NCBI RefSeq assembly: GCF_004028155.1
Contig: NZ_SBII01000003.1
Span: 124,001-188,000, forward strand
Source: Flavobacterium cerinum
GTDB taxonomy: Bacteria > Bacteroidota > Bacteroidia > Flavobacteriales > Flavobacteriaceae
Reading direction: 5' to 3'
Length of the DNA: 64,000 bases
In this document: positions 28,661 through 37,237 of the stretch, piece after piece
How the letters are laid out: every line of letters begins with the position of its first letter
How positions within the stretch are numbered: the first letter of the stretch is position 1
Program-made: the position numbers and the translations under genes
The notes under the pieces: generated by a model
Databases searched by the model: none
Seen by the model: only the letters and a program-made list of their open reading frames with translations
Told to the model about the DNA's origin: nothing

Positions 28661-31162
28661 TTAATCTACTAAAAACAACGCATTACTGAACAGTAAATTC
28701 CCATTTTCCCAGAAACCACGGAAAAGCGGATTATCTACCATATATATTATCTGCCCTCTGCCCTTTTGCTGTACTGCAAAAGTGACGGTATTTTCCAGTT
28801 TCTTTTTAAGGCTTTTACCTATAAATCCGAAGTTCTTATAGCCTTTTGGAACATAAGCCACATTCCATACATTCTTTAATAACTCATAACGGCTATCAGA
28901 TGTTTTAAGACTGAAGTATTTATCTCCCAATCCATAAGCCAATGGATGGCTTTTATCCAGTACATTCTCTACAATCGCACCCGGAACAGATCCTGATAAC
29001 GCACGTCTTTCTGCATTTTGATAATCATAAAAGCGGGATTGAAGCACTTCTTCATCCTCTGCTGTTGTTTCAAGTAGTTTCGCTTCGCTAGTTGCAAATT
29101 TTGTCAGATTGTAACCAGGTCTGTCTTCAAAAATACTAAGGGCATTTGCGATAGCAATTACTTTACCTCCATTATCAATAAAATTATCAATATTTTTTTT
29201 GTCTGACTCTGATAAGCTATACCAGCCATCCGGAAGCACAATGGTTGTGAATTCTGATAATCTTATTCTGTCCATATCCTGTACCTCCACTATACTTACC
29301 GGATAATTAATAACCTCATCCATATAGAACCAAACCTGCCCAAAATCTGTAGCACTAACGCTCCTTCCTGCCAATAACAATACTTTTGGTGTTTCTATCA
29401 GTGGATAATTCTCACCACCAAGGTCGCCGCCGGATAAAGAAAATCCGCTTTCTACAACTTCATAATCGGGCTTTTTATCTAGGAAAACTTCCATGACATT
29501 TTTAAAATCACTCAATTGAGGATTGTCTCCTTTTAAGATCATCAGATCGCCCGGGCTAACTTTTATTCCCCTGAACGCAGATGCTTTCCTTGAAGAACGT
29601 ACTTTGATTCCGCTCTTTAGCATTAATCCCAAGACTTTTGCCGATGCTCTGCCATTCCAGGGTACGTAATAAGCATAAAGCCTTTCGTAATCAAATTTGC
29701 CTTTACGTGATATCTCCTTTTTAATATCGATAGATAGTTTCCCTTTTAGGGCATAACTCTCTATACCATAGGCATGAGGTAATGCCCATGCAGTTATGTC
29801 ATACGACAGACTGTCGGTTAATTTTTGAGCCGGTTCAAACAATACCTGTGTTAGTGTAGCTTTTGGTTGATTAACACTTACAATAAGATCATTTGGTTCT
29901 ATCGTAAAATCTTTAACAGCATCACTTTGGTAATGATATCCCGATGTTTTTTTAGATTCGGCAGCATAAGCATATTCTATCTTATTTCGTTTTAGCAATC
30001 TCGCCAATTGTTCTGTTTTACCGCTGTTTTTTACAACATAAGTACGGTATTTACCTTTTGGCTCTTCTTTTCCTTCTTTAAAGTACGACCTGAAATTCTT
30101 AACTAGTTTATCTTTTTGCCAGGATGTAGTTTCTACAGCCGTTAGTATTGCTGCCGTATGGTGGTCTATCCTGTCCTGTAATGTTAACAGGTTGCCATTA
30201 GTCATAGTTATAGCACGGCCTGCACCTATACCTCCCTGTTCATAGGTCATACCTACTGCTCCATTAAAAGTAGGGTACGTATCACCATAGCTTGGATAGA
30301 AAAGATCGAATCGCTCACGGGTATAATAATTCCATCCTTCGCTATCAAACTTTTTGGCTGTCATTTCGCCTATGTTATTGTAAAAGTCTTTTTGGGCATC
30401 GGTAATAAACTCATGCATCGGTTCTGCTGCTGGCGGAAAGAAATAAGGTTCATTAAATCCCATTTCATGTACATCTACATGAACCATTGGCATCCATTCG
30501 TTATAAAGAAGCATACGCTGCTGGGTTTCAATCTGTGTCTGCCATGCCCAGTCACGGTTAAGGTCATAAGCATAATGGTTCTGCCTGCCTCCCGGCCATG
30601 GTTCTATATGTTCCCTGTCATAAATTCCGGGATGTGTATTTTTACCTGATATATCCCTAAGCCAGTTTCCATAACGTGAAAATCCATCAGGGTTAAGGCA
30701 TGGATCTAAAATAACAATGGTATTCTCTAACCACTCCTTAGTCTCTTTATTTTCAGGATTTATGAGCTCATAAGCAACGGACATGGCACTTTCTGTAGCC
30801 CCAATTTCATTTCCATGAACATTGAAACTTAACCATATAATTGCTTTATCATTTATTGTTGCAGGTTTAGTATCCCCCATACCTATCTGATATAAGTTAT
30901 TGAGGCGTATGTTTTCCAGATCACGCAGGTTCTCAGGTGTCGAAATATAATATACATTCAGCCCTCGTTCCTGGGTTGTTTGCCCGTACGGTTTGTGTTG
31001 TATGTATTCTGAATTTTGTACAAGGTGTCCAAAATAATTCTCAACCTGATAGTAGTAGCTTACCGTTTTACCATAGCTGGGTAAAAATTCTTCCGGACTT
31101 TTAAGCTGGGCTTGTAATGATATGCTGAACACTAAAGCTATAGCGAAAAAAACATTTTTCAT
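28661..31162 (-). CDS. Large M14-family zinc carboxypeptidase, exported
   Basis: The 833-residue protein has a signal peptide (MKNVFFAIALVFSISLQAQ) and an M14 catalytic domain. The zinc motif HxxE is His116-Glu119 in SFNVHGNEIGATES, and a third metal-binding His is in MVHVDVHEMGF (about residue 230). The C-terminal half looks like a Bacteroidetes-specific M14 extension with class-I glutamine-amidotransferase-like segments (PDGWYSLSESDKKNIDNFIDNGG). It probably releases C-terminal residues from peptides in the periplasm. A TACATTTG on the minus strand (31183-31190) is a likely -7 element. Confidence 0.9.
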   Translation of the reverse strand: MKNVFFAIALVFSISLQAQLKSPEEFLPSYGKTVSYYYQVENYFGHLVQNSEYIQHKPYGQTTQERGLNVYYISTPENLRDLENIRLNNLYQIGMGDTKPATINDKAIIWLSFNVHGNEIGATESAMSVAYELINPENKETKEWLENTIVILDPCLNPDGFSRYGNWLRDISGKNTHPGIYDREHIEPWPGGRQNHYAYDLNRDWAWQTQIETQQRMLLYNEWMPMVHVDVHEMGFNEPYFFPPAAEPMHEFITDAQKDFYNNIGEMTAKKFDSEGWNYYTRERFDLFYPSYGDTYPTFNGAVGMTYEQGGIGAGRAITMTNGNLLTLQDRIDHHTAAILTAVETTSWQKDKLVKNFRSYFKEGKEEPKGKYRTYVVKNSGKTEQLARLLKRNKIEYAYAAESKKTSGYHYQSDAVKDFTIEPNDLIVSVNQPKATLTQVLFEPAQKLTDSLSYDITAWALPHAYGIESYALKGKLSIDIKKEISRKGKFDYERLYAYYVPWNGRASAKVLGLMLKSGIKVRSSRKASAFRGIKVSPGDLMILKGDNPQLSDFKNVMEVFLDKKPDYEVVESGFSLSGGDLGGENYPLIETPKVLLLAGRSVSATDFGQVWFYMDEVINYPVSIVEVQDMDRIRLSEFTTIVLPDGWYSLSESDKKNIDNFIDNGGKVIAIANALSIFEDRPGYNLTKFATSEAKLLETTAEDEEVLQSRFYDYQNAERRALSGSVPGAIVENVLDKSHPLAYGLGDKYFSLKTSDSRYELLKNVWNVAYVPKGYKNFGFIGKSLKKKLENTVTFAVQQKGRGQIIYMVDNPLFRGFWENGNLLFSNALFLVD

Positions 31163-31182
31163 GAACTCTGTTTTATAGATTC

Positions 31183-31190
31183 CAAATGTA
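31183..31190 (-). promoter_or_regulatory. -7 element of the M14 peptidase gene
   Basis: Minus-strand TACATTTG, 21 bases upstream of the ATG. No TTG at the expected distance, so a weak promoter by this consensus. Confidence 0.45.
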
Positions 31191-31200
31191 GGAATTTAAT

Positions 31201-31230
31201 TTGTTGCGACTTAATTATACCTTATATTTG
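31201..31230 (+). promoter_or_regulatory. Promoter of the nitronate monooxygenase gene
   Basis: TTG at 31201-31203, 19-base spacer and TATATTTG at 31223-31230 match the consensus. The start codon lies 24 bases on. Confidence 0.75.
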
Positions 31231-31254
31231 AGTAGACGTATTATCGAATAAACA

Positions 31255-32322
31255 ATGATCTGGCAAAATAAACTCACAAAACTATTAGGTATTCAATATC
31301 CTATTATACAGGCACCAATGCTTGGTGTAACTACTCCCGAAATGGTCGCTGCTGTTTCTAACTCGGGCGGACTTGGGTCGCTGCCTGTTGGTGGGCTTTC
31401 GCCCGAAATAACAAGAGAACGCATTCAAAAGACCAAAGCCCTGACCAATAAACCCTTTGCTGTCAATCTTTTTGTAAATGCTTTGGATAACGTTAACCTG
31501 GAAGAAGCCCTTGCTATTCAGGATTTCCTGGATAAACTTGGCAAAAAACACAATTTAGAATTTGACCGAAAATCTCCCGGAAGCTTTACTTTTTACTCCT
31601 ACAAGGAACAAATTGATATTTTAATTGAAGAAAACATTCCGGTTGTGAGCTTTACGTTCGGGTGGCTGGATAATGATTGTATTAAACAATTAAAAAATAA
31701 TGGTGCAATCCTTATTGGCACTGCAACTTCTGTAAAAGAAGCCAAACTGCTTGAAGATACAGGTATCGATGCAATAACCGCTCAGGGTGTTGAAGCCGGA
31801 GGTCACAGAGGTACTTTTATAAATGATGAACCATTGCCACAAGTTGGTCTGATGTCTTTGCTCCCCCAAATTGTTGATAATGTTTCTATCCCGGTTCTTG
31901 CAGCCGGAGGCATTAACGACGGCAGGACTATCAAAGCAGCTTTTATATTGGGAGCCTCTGCTGTGCAAATTGGGACTGCTTTTATTCCCAGTAATGAGAG
32001 CTTGGCAATTCCCTCCTATAAAGACCGGCTGTTACAGGCTCAGGATACCGATACTCAGCTTACAAAGGCATTTTCCGGACGTTGGGCACGAGGGATCAGG
32101 AATACGTTTATGACCGAGACAGAACAATCCGGACTAACAATCCCTGAATACACTATCCAGAATAGCATTACCGGTCCCATTAGAGCCGCTGCAATTAAAC
32201 AGGATAATAACCAACTGACCAATATGTGGTCTGGTCAATCGGCTCCAAAAATTAAACTGGAAACCTGCAGTGATATATTTAAGGAACTAATAAAACAGAC
32301 TGAAAGTATAAAATCAATTTAA
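31255..32322 (+). CDS. NAD(P)H-dependent flavin oxidoreductase / nitronate monooxygenase
   Basis: An FMN-dependent TIM-barrel enzyme of 355 residues that oxidises nitronates or related substrates. Visible motifs are PIIQAPMLGVTTPEMVAAVSNSGGLGSLP at the N-terminus, QGVEAGGHRGTF with the catalytic His of the nitronate monooxygenase group, and VLAAGGINDGRTIKAAFILGASAVQIGTAF for FMN phosphate. Detoxification of nitro compounds is the family role; the native substrate is not known. Divergent from the M14 peptidase gene. Confidence 0.9.
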   Translation: MIWQNKLTKLLGIQYPIIQAPMLGVTTPEMVAAVSNSGGLGSLPVGGLSPEITRERIQKTKALTNKPFAVNLFVNALDNVNLEEALAIQDFLDKLGKKHNLEFDRKSPGSFTFYSYKEQIDILIEENIPVVSFTFGWLDNDCIKQLKNNGAILIGTATSVKEAKLLEDTGIDAITAQGVEAGGHRGTFINDEPLPQVGLMSLLPQIVDNVSIPVLAAGGINDGRTIKAAFILGASAVQIGTAFIPSNESLAIPSYKDRLLQAQDTDTQLTKAFSGRWARGIRNTFMTETEQSGLTIPEYTIQNSITGPIRAAAIKQDNNQLTNMWSGQSAPKIKLETCSDIFKELIKQTESIKSI

Positions 32323-32404
32323 TTACAAAAACAATATTTACGGTTTTTCCGCAATTAACTTTTATTTAACACATATGTAATATCTTACAAAAAGCTCTTT
32401 CGTT

Positions 32405-32412
32405 TATGTTTG
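32405..32412 (+). promoter_or_regulatory. -7 element of the amidase-lipoprotein gene
   Basis: TATGTTTG lies 45 bases before the ATG at 32458; a TTA at 32385-32387, 17 bases before it, is a weak candidate -33. The toxin-like gene therefore has its own promoter and is not simply read from upstream. Confidence 0.45.
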
Positions 32413-32457
32413 CCAAATATTTAATTAACTAATAATAAACACAATAACAAAACATAA

Positions 32458-34146
32458 ATGAAAGATAATATAAGAAAGATAAGCTTTGGGCTACTAATGT
32501 GTATTTTAGTCCTATTTGCCGGATGCCAGATGGACGATGAAAAACAAAATGAAAATCAGGAAAAAAATGTTAATAATTACCCGGTAATCACCGAAAAATA
32601 CCTAACCACAGCGGATCTTGAAGCAATGCCTAAAGTAAAAGAATTGCTGGCAAAAATTATCAATGAAAAGAATCCTGGTTCATCAGACAGGAGTATTTAC
32701 AATCCTGATTATGATATTTTTATTGATACATCCAAAATTTTAAGGCTCGATAACGGTAATTATCACTCATTAACATTTCCAATAACCCGTTTGGGAAACA
32801 AAGATGGCTCAACTGAGAATTTAGTTTTAAGTTCACAAGATGACGGAAGCTATACAGTAGCCATATATAAATATGAATTAACGGAAGAAAACAAAACAGC
32901 TATACTAAATGATGAACCTACAAATATAACTGGCTATGTTAGCAGGACTGTACTAAAAGAGTTTAACCCGAATGATTTATTATCGAGAACTATACAAATA
33001 TTCTACACCCAAATAATAGTAGTACCTTGTGGAAGTGGAGAACATAATGGTACTAATATGGGAAAATGGCACCAGTGCACCGTTTCCAAAAAAGCACAGG
33101 TGCTTGCAATAACAAGGTCAATACTTATCGATATAGGTAATGATGACCCTATAGGTCCGGAGATTGGATCTGGCGGCGGCGGCGAAGTAGGCGGTTCAGG
33201 CTATACACCTCCTACTTTTAATCCAGGTAATGATTTTGCTCTTGTGAAAGGCGGGTTAACAAAACCCGTACTAAATATAAAAACACCGGAAGAGGCTTTT
33301 TACTATGAATTCCTTAAGAGTGATGGACGTATGGCAATGCAGGATTCGGAGCTAAGAAAGCCTATTTTACAATATCTTTTAAAGAATGGATGGTCTAACG
33401 AGAGTAAAGCACATGCCGAACAGCTTCTTCTTAATGGCGATGTAGAGTTTTTATTATGGGCATTAGATTATTTAGAAAACAATCCTGATACTACTCCTGA
33501 ACAGTTTGAAAATTGGTATATGGGAATTTCCGAAGGTAAAGACGGAAGTTACAACGCCTCCTATTGGAATAACCCGAATCTATCTTTCCCTCCACAAAAT
33601 TTACCAACCTGGCAGGCATTTGACGCTGCTTATCCTAGAAATCCAAACGGGAGCTATATGACAGGTGCTGACAATGTTTTTAACCATGTTGGCGGAGCCG
33701 TTTTACAGGCCAGGATTGATTATCCTGGACAAACGAACAACCCTTGTGCATTAAAAGTATCAATCGCCTTAAATGGTGCCGGAATTGTGATTCCTGAACT
33801 CTATTATCCAAATGGAGATCCTATTACGTTAAAAGGCGCCGATGGTAAATTTTATTTTTTAAATGCTAAAGCATTAAATTCATGGATGAAAGAAACTTTT
33901 GGAACCAATCCTGCTTCATTGACTACACCATTAAACACTAAACACTTTCAATACACTGAAGGTGGCACAAATGGAGCAGATTTTGAAACTGCAATTAAAG
34001 GAAAAAAAGGTATATTTACTATGCTCCCAAAAGACCCTATTTCTTTTAAAGCATCAGGCCATTGTGATAAATATGATGGCATAACATGTGCTGCTTGGTG
34101 TTACTTCCCACATGCGTCAGAAGTAAATATTTGGGTATTAGATTAA
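32458..34146 (+). CDS. Surface-type lipoprotein with C-terminal Tae4-like amidase domain
   Basis: A 562-residue lipoprotein. The lipobox cysteine is Cys23 (LVLFAGC), followed by QMDDE, like flavobacterial surface-export signals. Residues about 45-225 form an N-terminal domain with an NYHSLTFPI motif; a Gly-rich linker follows (about 236-252), then a helical region (270-350). The last ~190 residues resemble the type VI amidase effector Tae4: NPCALKVSIALNGAG with candidate catalytic Cys430, GADGKFYFLNAKALNSWM, KGKKGIF, then GHCDKYDGITC with His535 and the C544/C548 pair. Tae4 cuts D-Glu-mDAP bonds of peptidoglycan. The Asp expected between the two cysteines is Ala546. A small exported protein gene follows after 16 bases. 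No secretion-system gene is near. Confidence 0.8.
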   Translation: MKDNIRKISFGLLMCILVLFAGCQMDDEKQNENQEKNVNNYPVITEKYLTTADLEAMPKVKELLAKIINEKNPGSSDRSIYNPDYDIFIDTSKILRLDNGNYHSLTFPITRLGNKDGSTENLVLSSQDDGSYTVAIYKYELTEENKTAILNDEPTNITGYVSRTVLKEFNPNDLLSRTIQIFYTQIIVVPCGSGEHNGTNMGKWHQCTVSKKAQVLAITRSILIDIGNDDPIGPEIGSGGGGEVGGSGYTPPTFNPGNDFALVKGGLTKPVLNIKTPEEAFYYEFLKSDGRMAMQDSELRKPILQYLLKNGWSNESKAHAEQLLLNGDVEFLLWALDYLENNPDTTPEQFENWYMGISEGKDGSYNASYWNNPNLSFPPQNLPTWQAFDAAYPRNPNGSYMTGADNVFNHVGGAVLQARIDYPGQTNNPCALKVSIALNGAGIVIPELYYPNGDPITLKGADGKFYFLNAKALNSWMKETFGTNPASLTTPLNTKHFQYTEGGTNGADFETAIKGKKGIFTMLPKDPISFKASGHCDKYDGITCAAWCYFPHASEVNIWVLD

Positions 34147-34162
34147 TTAAAAAAATATATTT

Positions 34163-34624
34163 ATGAGAATTTTATTTATCATCTTCATGTTCATTCTACA
34201 AAATGCATCAGCTCAAACAAAATCTGATGAGATATTCTTATTTGAGAATCAAAAAATTAAATATACTACATTAGATTTTAAAGATGATATTTATCGTGTT
34301 AGTAAGTTCTTTGTTATAATAAATCAAAAGCATGATGTAAATAAATGCTTTAAAAACAAACATTTAAAACCTTATTTCATAAACATACCAACTGATATAC
34401 CTAAAGAAAAGCAAGAAAAGTTATTTTTAGAATTTGTTTCGTATATAACCGGAAGAGTCAAATTAATAGATAGTGATTTTTTTGTAATTTCTGACATAGA
34501 TTATACAGGTATATATAAAGAAATTTTTGAAAAAGAACATCGATATAAAGGATATTACATGAATAATATAAATGATATATATTTAAATCCAACTAAGGCA
34601 GAGATTTGTAAAATGTTGCAATAA
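34163..34624 (+). CDS. Small exported protein, candidate immunity protein for the amidase lipoprotein
   Basis: A 153-residue protein with a signal peptide (MRILFIIFMFILQNASAQ). The mature part is charged, with cysteines in NKCFKNKH and at the C-terminus in EICKML. I recognise no family. Reasons to see an immunity protein: it follows the amidase gene with 16 bases between, is small and exported to the compartment where a peptidoglycan amidase acts, and is far more A+T-rich than its neighbours (55 G+C in the 240 bases 34261-34500, about 23%). Tai4 immunity proteins of Tae4 are also small and periplasmic. Partnership is inferred, not shown. Confidence 0.6.
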   Translation: MRILFIIFMFILQNASAQTKSDEIFLFENQKIKYTTLDFKDDIYRVSKFFVIINQKHDVNKCFKNKHLKPYFINIPTDIPKEKQEKLFLEFVSYITGRVKLIDSDFFVISDIDYTGIYKEIFEKEHRYKGYYMNNINDIYLNPTKAEICKMLQ

Positions 34625-34636
34625 AATAATATCTTT

Positions 34637-34669
34637 AAAAGCAGTCTTAAAAGGCTGCTTTTTCTTTTT
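34637..34669 (+). terminator. Terminator after the candidate immunity gene
   Basis: AAAAGCAGTC (34637-34646) pairs with GGCTGCTTTT (34653-34662), one T-G wobble, with a T-rich tail. It closes the accessory locus. Confidence 0.75.
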
Positions 34670-34698
34670 ATAAATTCGCATAACAAAAGTGCAATCCT

Positions 34699-34706
34699 TA
34701 TCTTTG
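34699..34706 (+). promoter_or_regulatory. -7 element of pheT
   Basis: TATCTTTG, 23 bases before the pheT ATG. A TTC at 34675-34677 is a near-match -33. Confidence 0.5.
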
Positions 34707-34728
34707 CATGCTTTTAAAATAAACTACA

Positions 34729-37152
34729 ATGCGTATATCCTACAATTGGTTAAAACAATTTATAAAATTAGACTGGAAATCTGAAGAAACTGCTGCACTC
34801 CTTACTGACCTTGGTCTTGAAGTAGAAGGTGTAGAAAAGTTTGAATCACTTAAAGGCGGGCTTGAAGGCGTCGTGGTAGGTCACGTACTTACCTGCGTTC
34901 AGCACCCAAATGCCGACAGGTTGAGGATTACAACAGTAGACCTTGGAGACGGCACACCTGTACAAATAGTATGTGGGGCACCTAATGTGGCTATGGAACA
35001 AAAAGTTCCTGTTGCAACGATTGGTACGACCTTATATGACAAAGAAGGAAATGCTTTCCAGATCAAAAAAGGAAAAATTCGCGGTGAAGACAGCCATGGT
35101 ATGATATGTGCCGAAGATGAACTTGGCATGGGCCAGGGTCATGACGGTATCATGGTACTTAAAGAAGACCTTAAGCCGGGTACTCCCGCTTCTAAAGTAT
35201 TTAACATTGAAGTAGACGAAGTATTTGAGATTGGCCTTACTCCTAACCGCGCCGATGCTATGAGTCATTGGGGTGTTGCAAGGGACCTGCGTGCCGGTCT
35301 TTCTCAAAAAAATGTAAATACAGAATTGCTTACACCATCTGTAAGTAACTTCAGGGTAGACAAGCGTACCCTTAAAATGGACGTTAAGGTTGTAGACAGC
35401 AAACTTGCTCCAAGATATTGCGGTGTTACTATTTCAGGTATTACCGTAAAACCATCACCGGCATGGTTACAAAATAAACTTAAAGCTATTGGGCTTACAC
35501 CAAAAAATAATATTGTAGACGTTACCAATTATGTACTGCATGACTTAGGTCAGCCTCTACATGCTTTTGATGCTGCAAAAATTAAAGGAAACAAAGTAAT
35601 TGTAAAAACCGTTGAAGCAGGTACTAAGTTTGTAACTTTAGATGACGTTGAAAGAACACTTCACGAAGAAGACTTAATGATTTGTGATGAAAGCGGACCA
35701 ATGTGTATTGCCGGAGTTTTTGGTGGTAAAACATCAGGAGTTACCGAAAGCACTTCGTCTATATTCCTTGAAAGTGCCTACTTTAATCCTGTATCAATAC
35801 GTAAAACAGCAAAACGTCACGGACTTAGCACAGACGCGTCTTTCCGTTTTGAAAGAGGTATAGACCCAACTATTACAGAATATGCGCTTAAAAGAGCTGC
35901 ACTACTTATACAGGAGACTGCCGGTGGTGAGATCACCTCTGACATTGAGAACATTTGTCCTAAGAAAATCGAAGATCATTCAGTTCTGCTAAACTTTAGT
36001 AATGTTACCAGAACTATCGGTCAGGAACTTTCTAAGGAAACAATTAAGAAAATATTGGTATCGCTGGATATAAAAATAAGCACGATGTCTGATGCAGGTC
36101 TTGGACTTGTTATTCCGGCATACCGTGTAGATGTTACCCGTGAGATAGATGTTATAGAAGAAATATTGAGAGTTTATGGTTATAACAATATCACCTTTAC
36201 TCCTAAATTAAATGCTTCTATTTCTAATTCAGCACGTAATGAAGATTACAAACTGCAAAATATTATAGCAGCACAAATGGTATCGCTTGGCTTCAATGAA
36301 ATGATGGCCAATTCTCTTACCACGCCAGATTATGCAAAATTATCAGAAAACCTTAGAGAAGAGTTCAATGTAATTATTCTTAACCCGCTTAGTAATGATC
36401 TTTCTGCTATGAGGCAGTCATTATTATTTAGTGCATTAGAAGCAGTGTCGTTCAATATCAACAGAAGAAGATCTGATCTTAAATTATTTGAATTTGGTAA
36501 AACGTACCACAAACTGCCATCGGGTAATGATGAGAACAAACACTTCACTCTTACGGTAACAGGAAGCAGACTTGCTGAAAGCTGGTCATACGCTCAAAAA
36601 CCGACAGATTTCTTTATGTTTAAAGGTTACGTTAACCTTGTATTCTCAAGATTAGGAGTAACAAAAATACAATCGCAGCCAGTTGTTAATGATGTTTTTG
36701 CAGAAGGTATCGGACTTTCTATGGGTAACGAAATACTTGTAGAATTTGGAACGATTAAAAAATCAATTCTAAAACAATTTGATATCAAACAAGATGTTTT
36801 CTATGCTGATTTTAACTGGGATGCGATCATCAAATTGGTATCGGGGAAAATAAAATATGCTGAAATCTCTAAATTCCCTGAGGTTAGAAGAGACTTAGCA
36901 CTATTAGTTGACCAAGGAGTTTCTTTTGAAAACATCTTTACCATAGCAAGAGCAACTGAAAAAACTGTATTAAAAGATATAAGCCTGTTTGACGTATATG
37001 AAGGCAGCAATTTACCTGAAGGTAAAAAATCATACGCTGTGAGCTTTATGCTACAGGATAGCAGTAAAACGCTTACAGATGAACAGATAGATAAGATCAT
37101 GACTAAGATAAGAGTAAACCTGGAAAAAGAAACCGGTGCTCAATTGAGATAG
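34729..37152 (+). CDS. pheT: Phenylalanine-tRNA ligase beta subunit
   Basis: Beta subunit of the alpha2-beta2 enzyme that charges tRNA-Phe. The 807-residue protein has the whole domain order: N-terminal MRISYNWLKQFI, an OB-fold tRNA-binding domain at about 40-150 (VVVGHVLTCVQHPNADRLRI), B3/B4 domains, a B5 domain near 410-480, the synthetase-like core (NPLSNDLSAMRQSLL) and a C-terminal ferredoxin-fold anticodon-binding domain with KFPEVRRDLALLVD. pheS is not in this window, so the two subunits are unlinked, as in many Bacteroidetes. Confidence 0.97.
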   Translation: MRISYNWLKQFIKLDWKSEETAALLTDLGLEVEGVEKFESLKGGLEGVVVGHVLTCVQHPNADRLRITTVDLGDGTPVQIVCGAPNVAMEQKVPVATIGTTLYDKEGNAFQIKKGKIRGEDSHGMICAEDELGMGQGHDGIMVLKEDLKPGTPASKVFNIEVDEVFEIGLTPNRADAMSHWGVARDLRAGLSQKNVNTELLTPSVSNFRVDKRTLKMDVKVVDSKLAPRYCGVTISGITVKPSPAWLQNKLKAIGLTPKNNIVDVTNYVLHDLGQPLHAFDAAKIKGNKVIVKTVEAGTKFVTLDDVERTLHEEDLMICDESGPMCIAGVFGGKTSGVTESTSSIFLESAYFNPVSIRKTAKRHGLSTDASFRFERGIDPTITEYALKRAALLIQETAGGEITSDIENICPKKIEDHSVLLNFSNVTRTIGQELSKETIKKILVSLDIKISTMSDAGLGLVIPAYRVDVTREIDVIEEILRVYGYNNITFTPKLNASISNSARNEDYKLQNIIAAQMVSLGFNEMMANSLTTPDYAKLSENLREEFNVIILNPLSNDLSAMRQSLLFSALEAVSFNINRRRSDLKLFEFGKTYHKLPSGNDENKHFTLTVTGSRLAESWSYAQKPTDFFMFKGYVNLVFSRLGVTKIQSQPVVNDVFAEGIGLSMGNEILVEFGTIKKSILKQFDIKQDVFYADFNWDAIIKLVSGKIKYAEISKFPEVRRDLALLVDQGVSFENIFTIARATEKTVLKDISLFDVYEGSNLPEGKKSYAVSFMLQDSSKTLTDEQIDKIMTKIRVNLEKETGAQLR

Positions 37153-37175
37153 CAAACCATCTCTATATATCACAT

Positions 37176-37212
37176 AAAAAAAACCTCGTTACATTGTAGC
37201 GAGGTTTTTTTT
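37176..37212. terminator. Bidirectional terminator between pheT and the TPR gene
   Basis: AAAAAAAACCTCG and CGAGGTTTTTTTT flank an 11-base loop; T runs lie on both strands, so it serves both convergent genes. Confidence 0.85.
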
Positions 37213-37237
37213 ATTATCATGATAGAAAATTAAAACA

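Noticed and set aside
32458..34624. Part of a type VI secretion gene cluster
   Set aside because: No structural type VI gene is in the window; neighbours are housekeeping genes.
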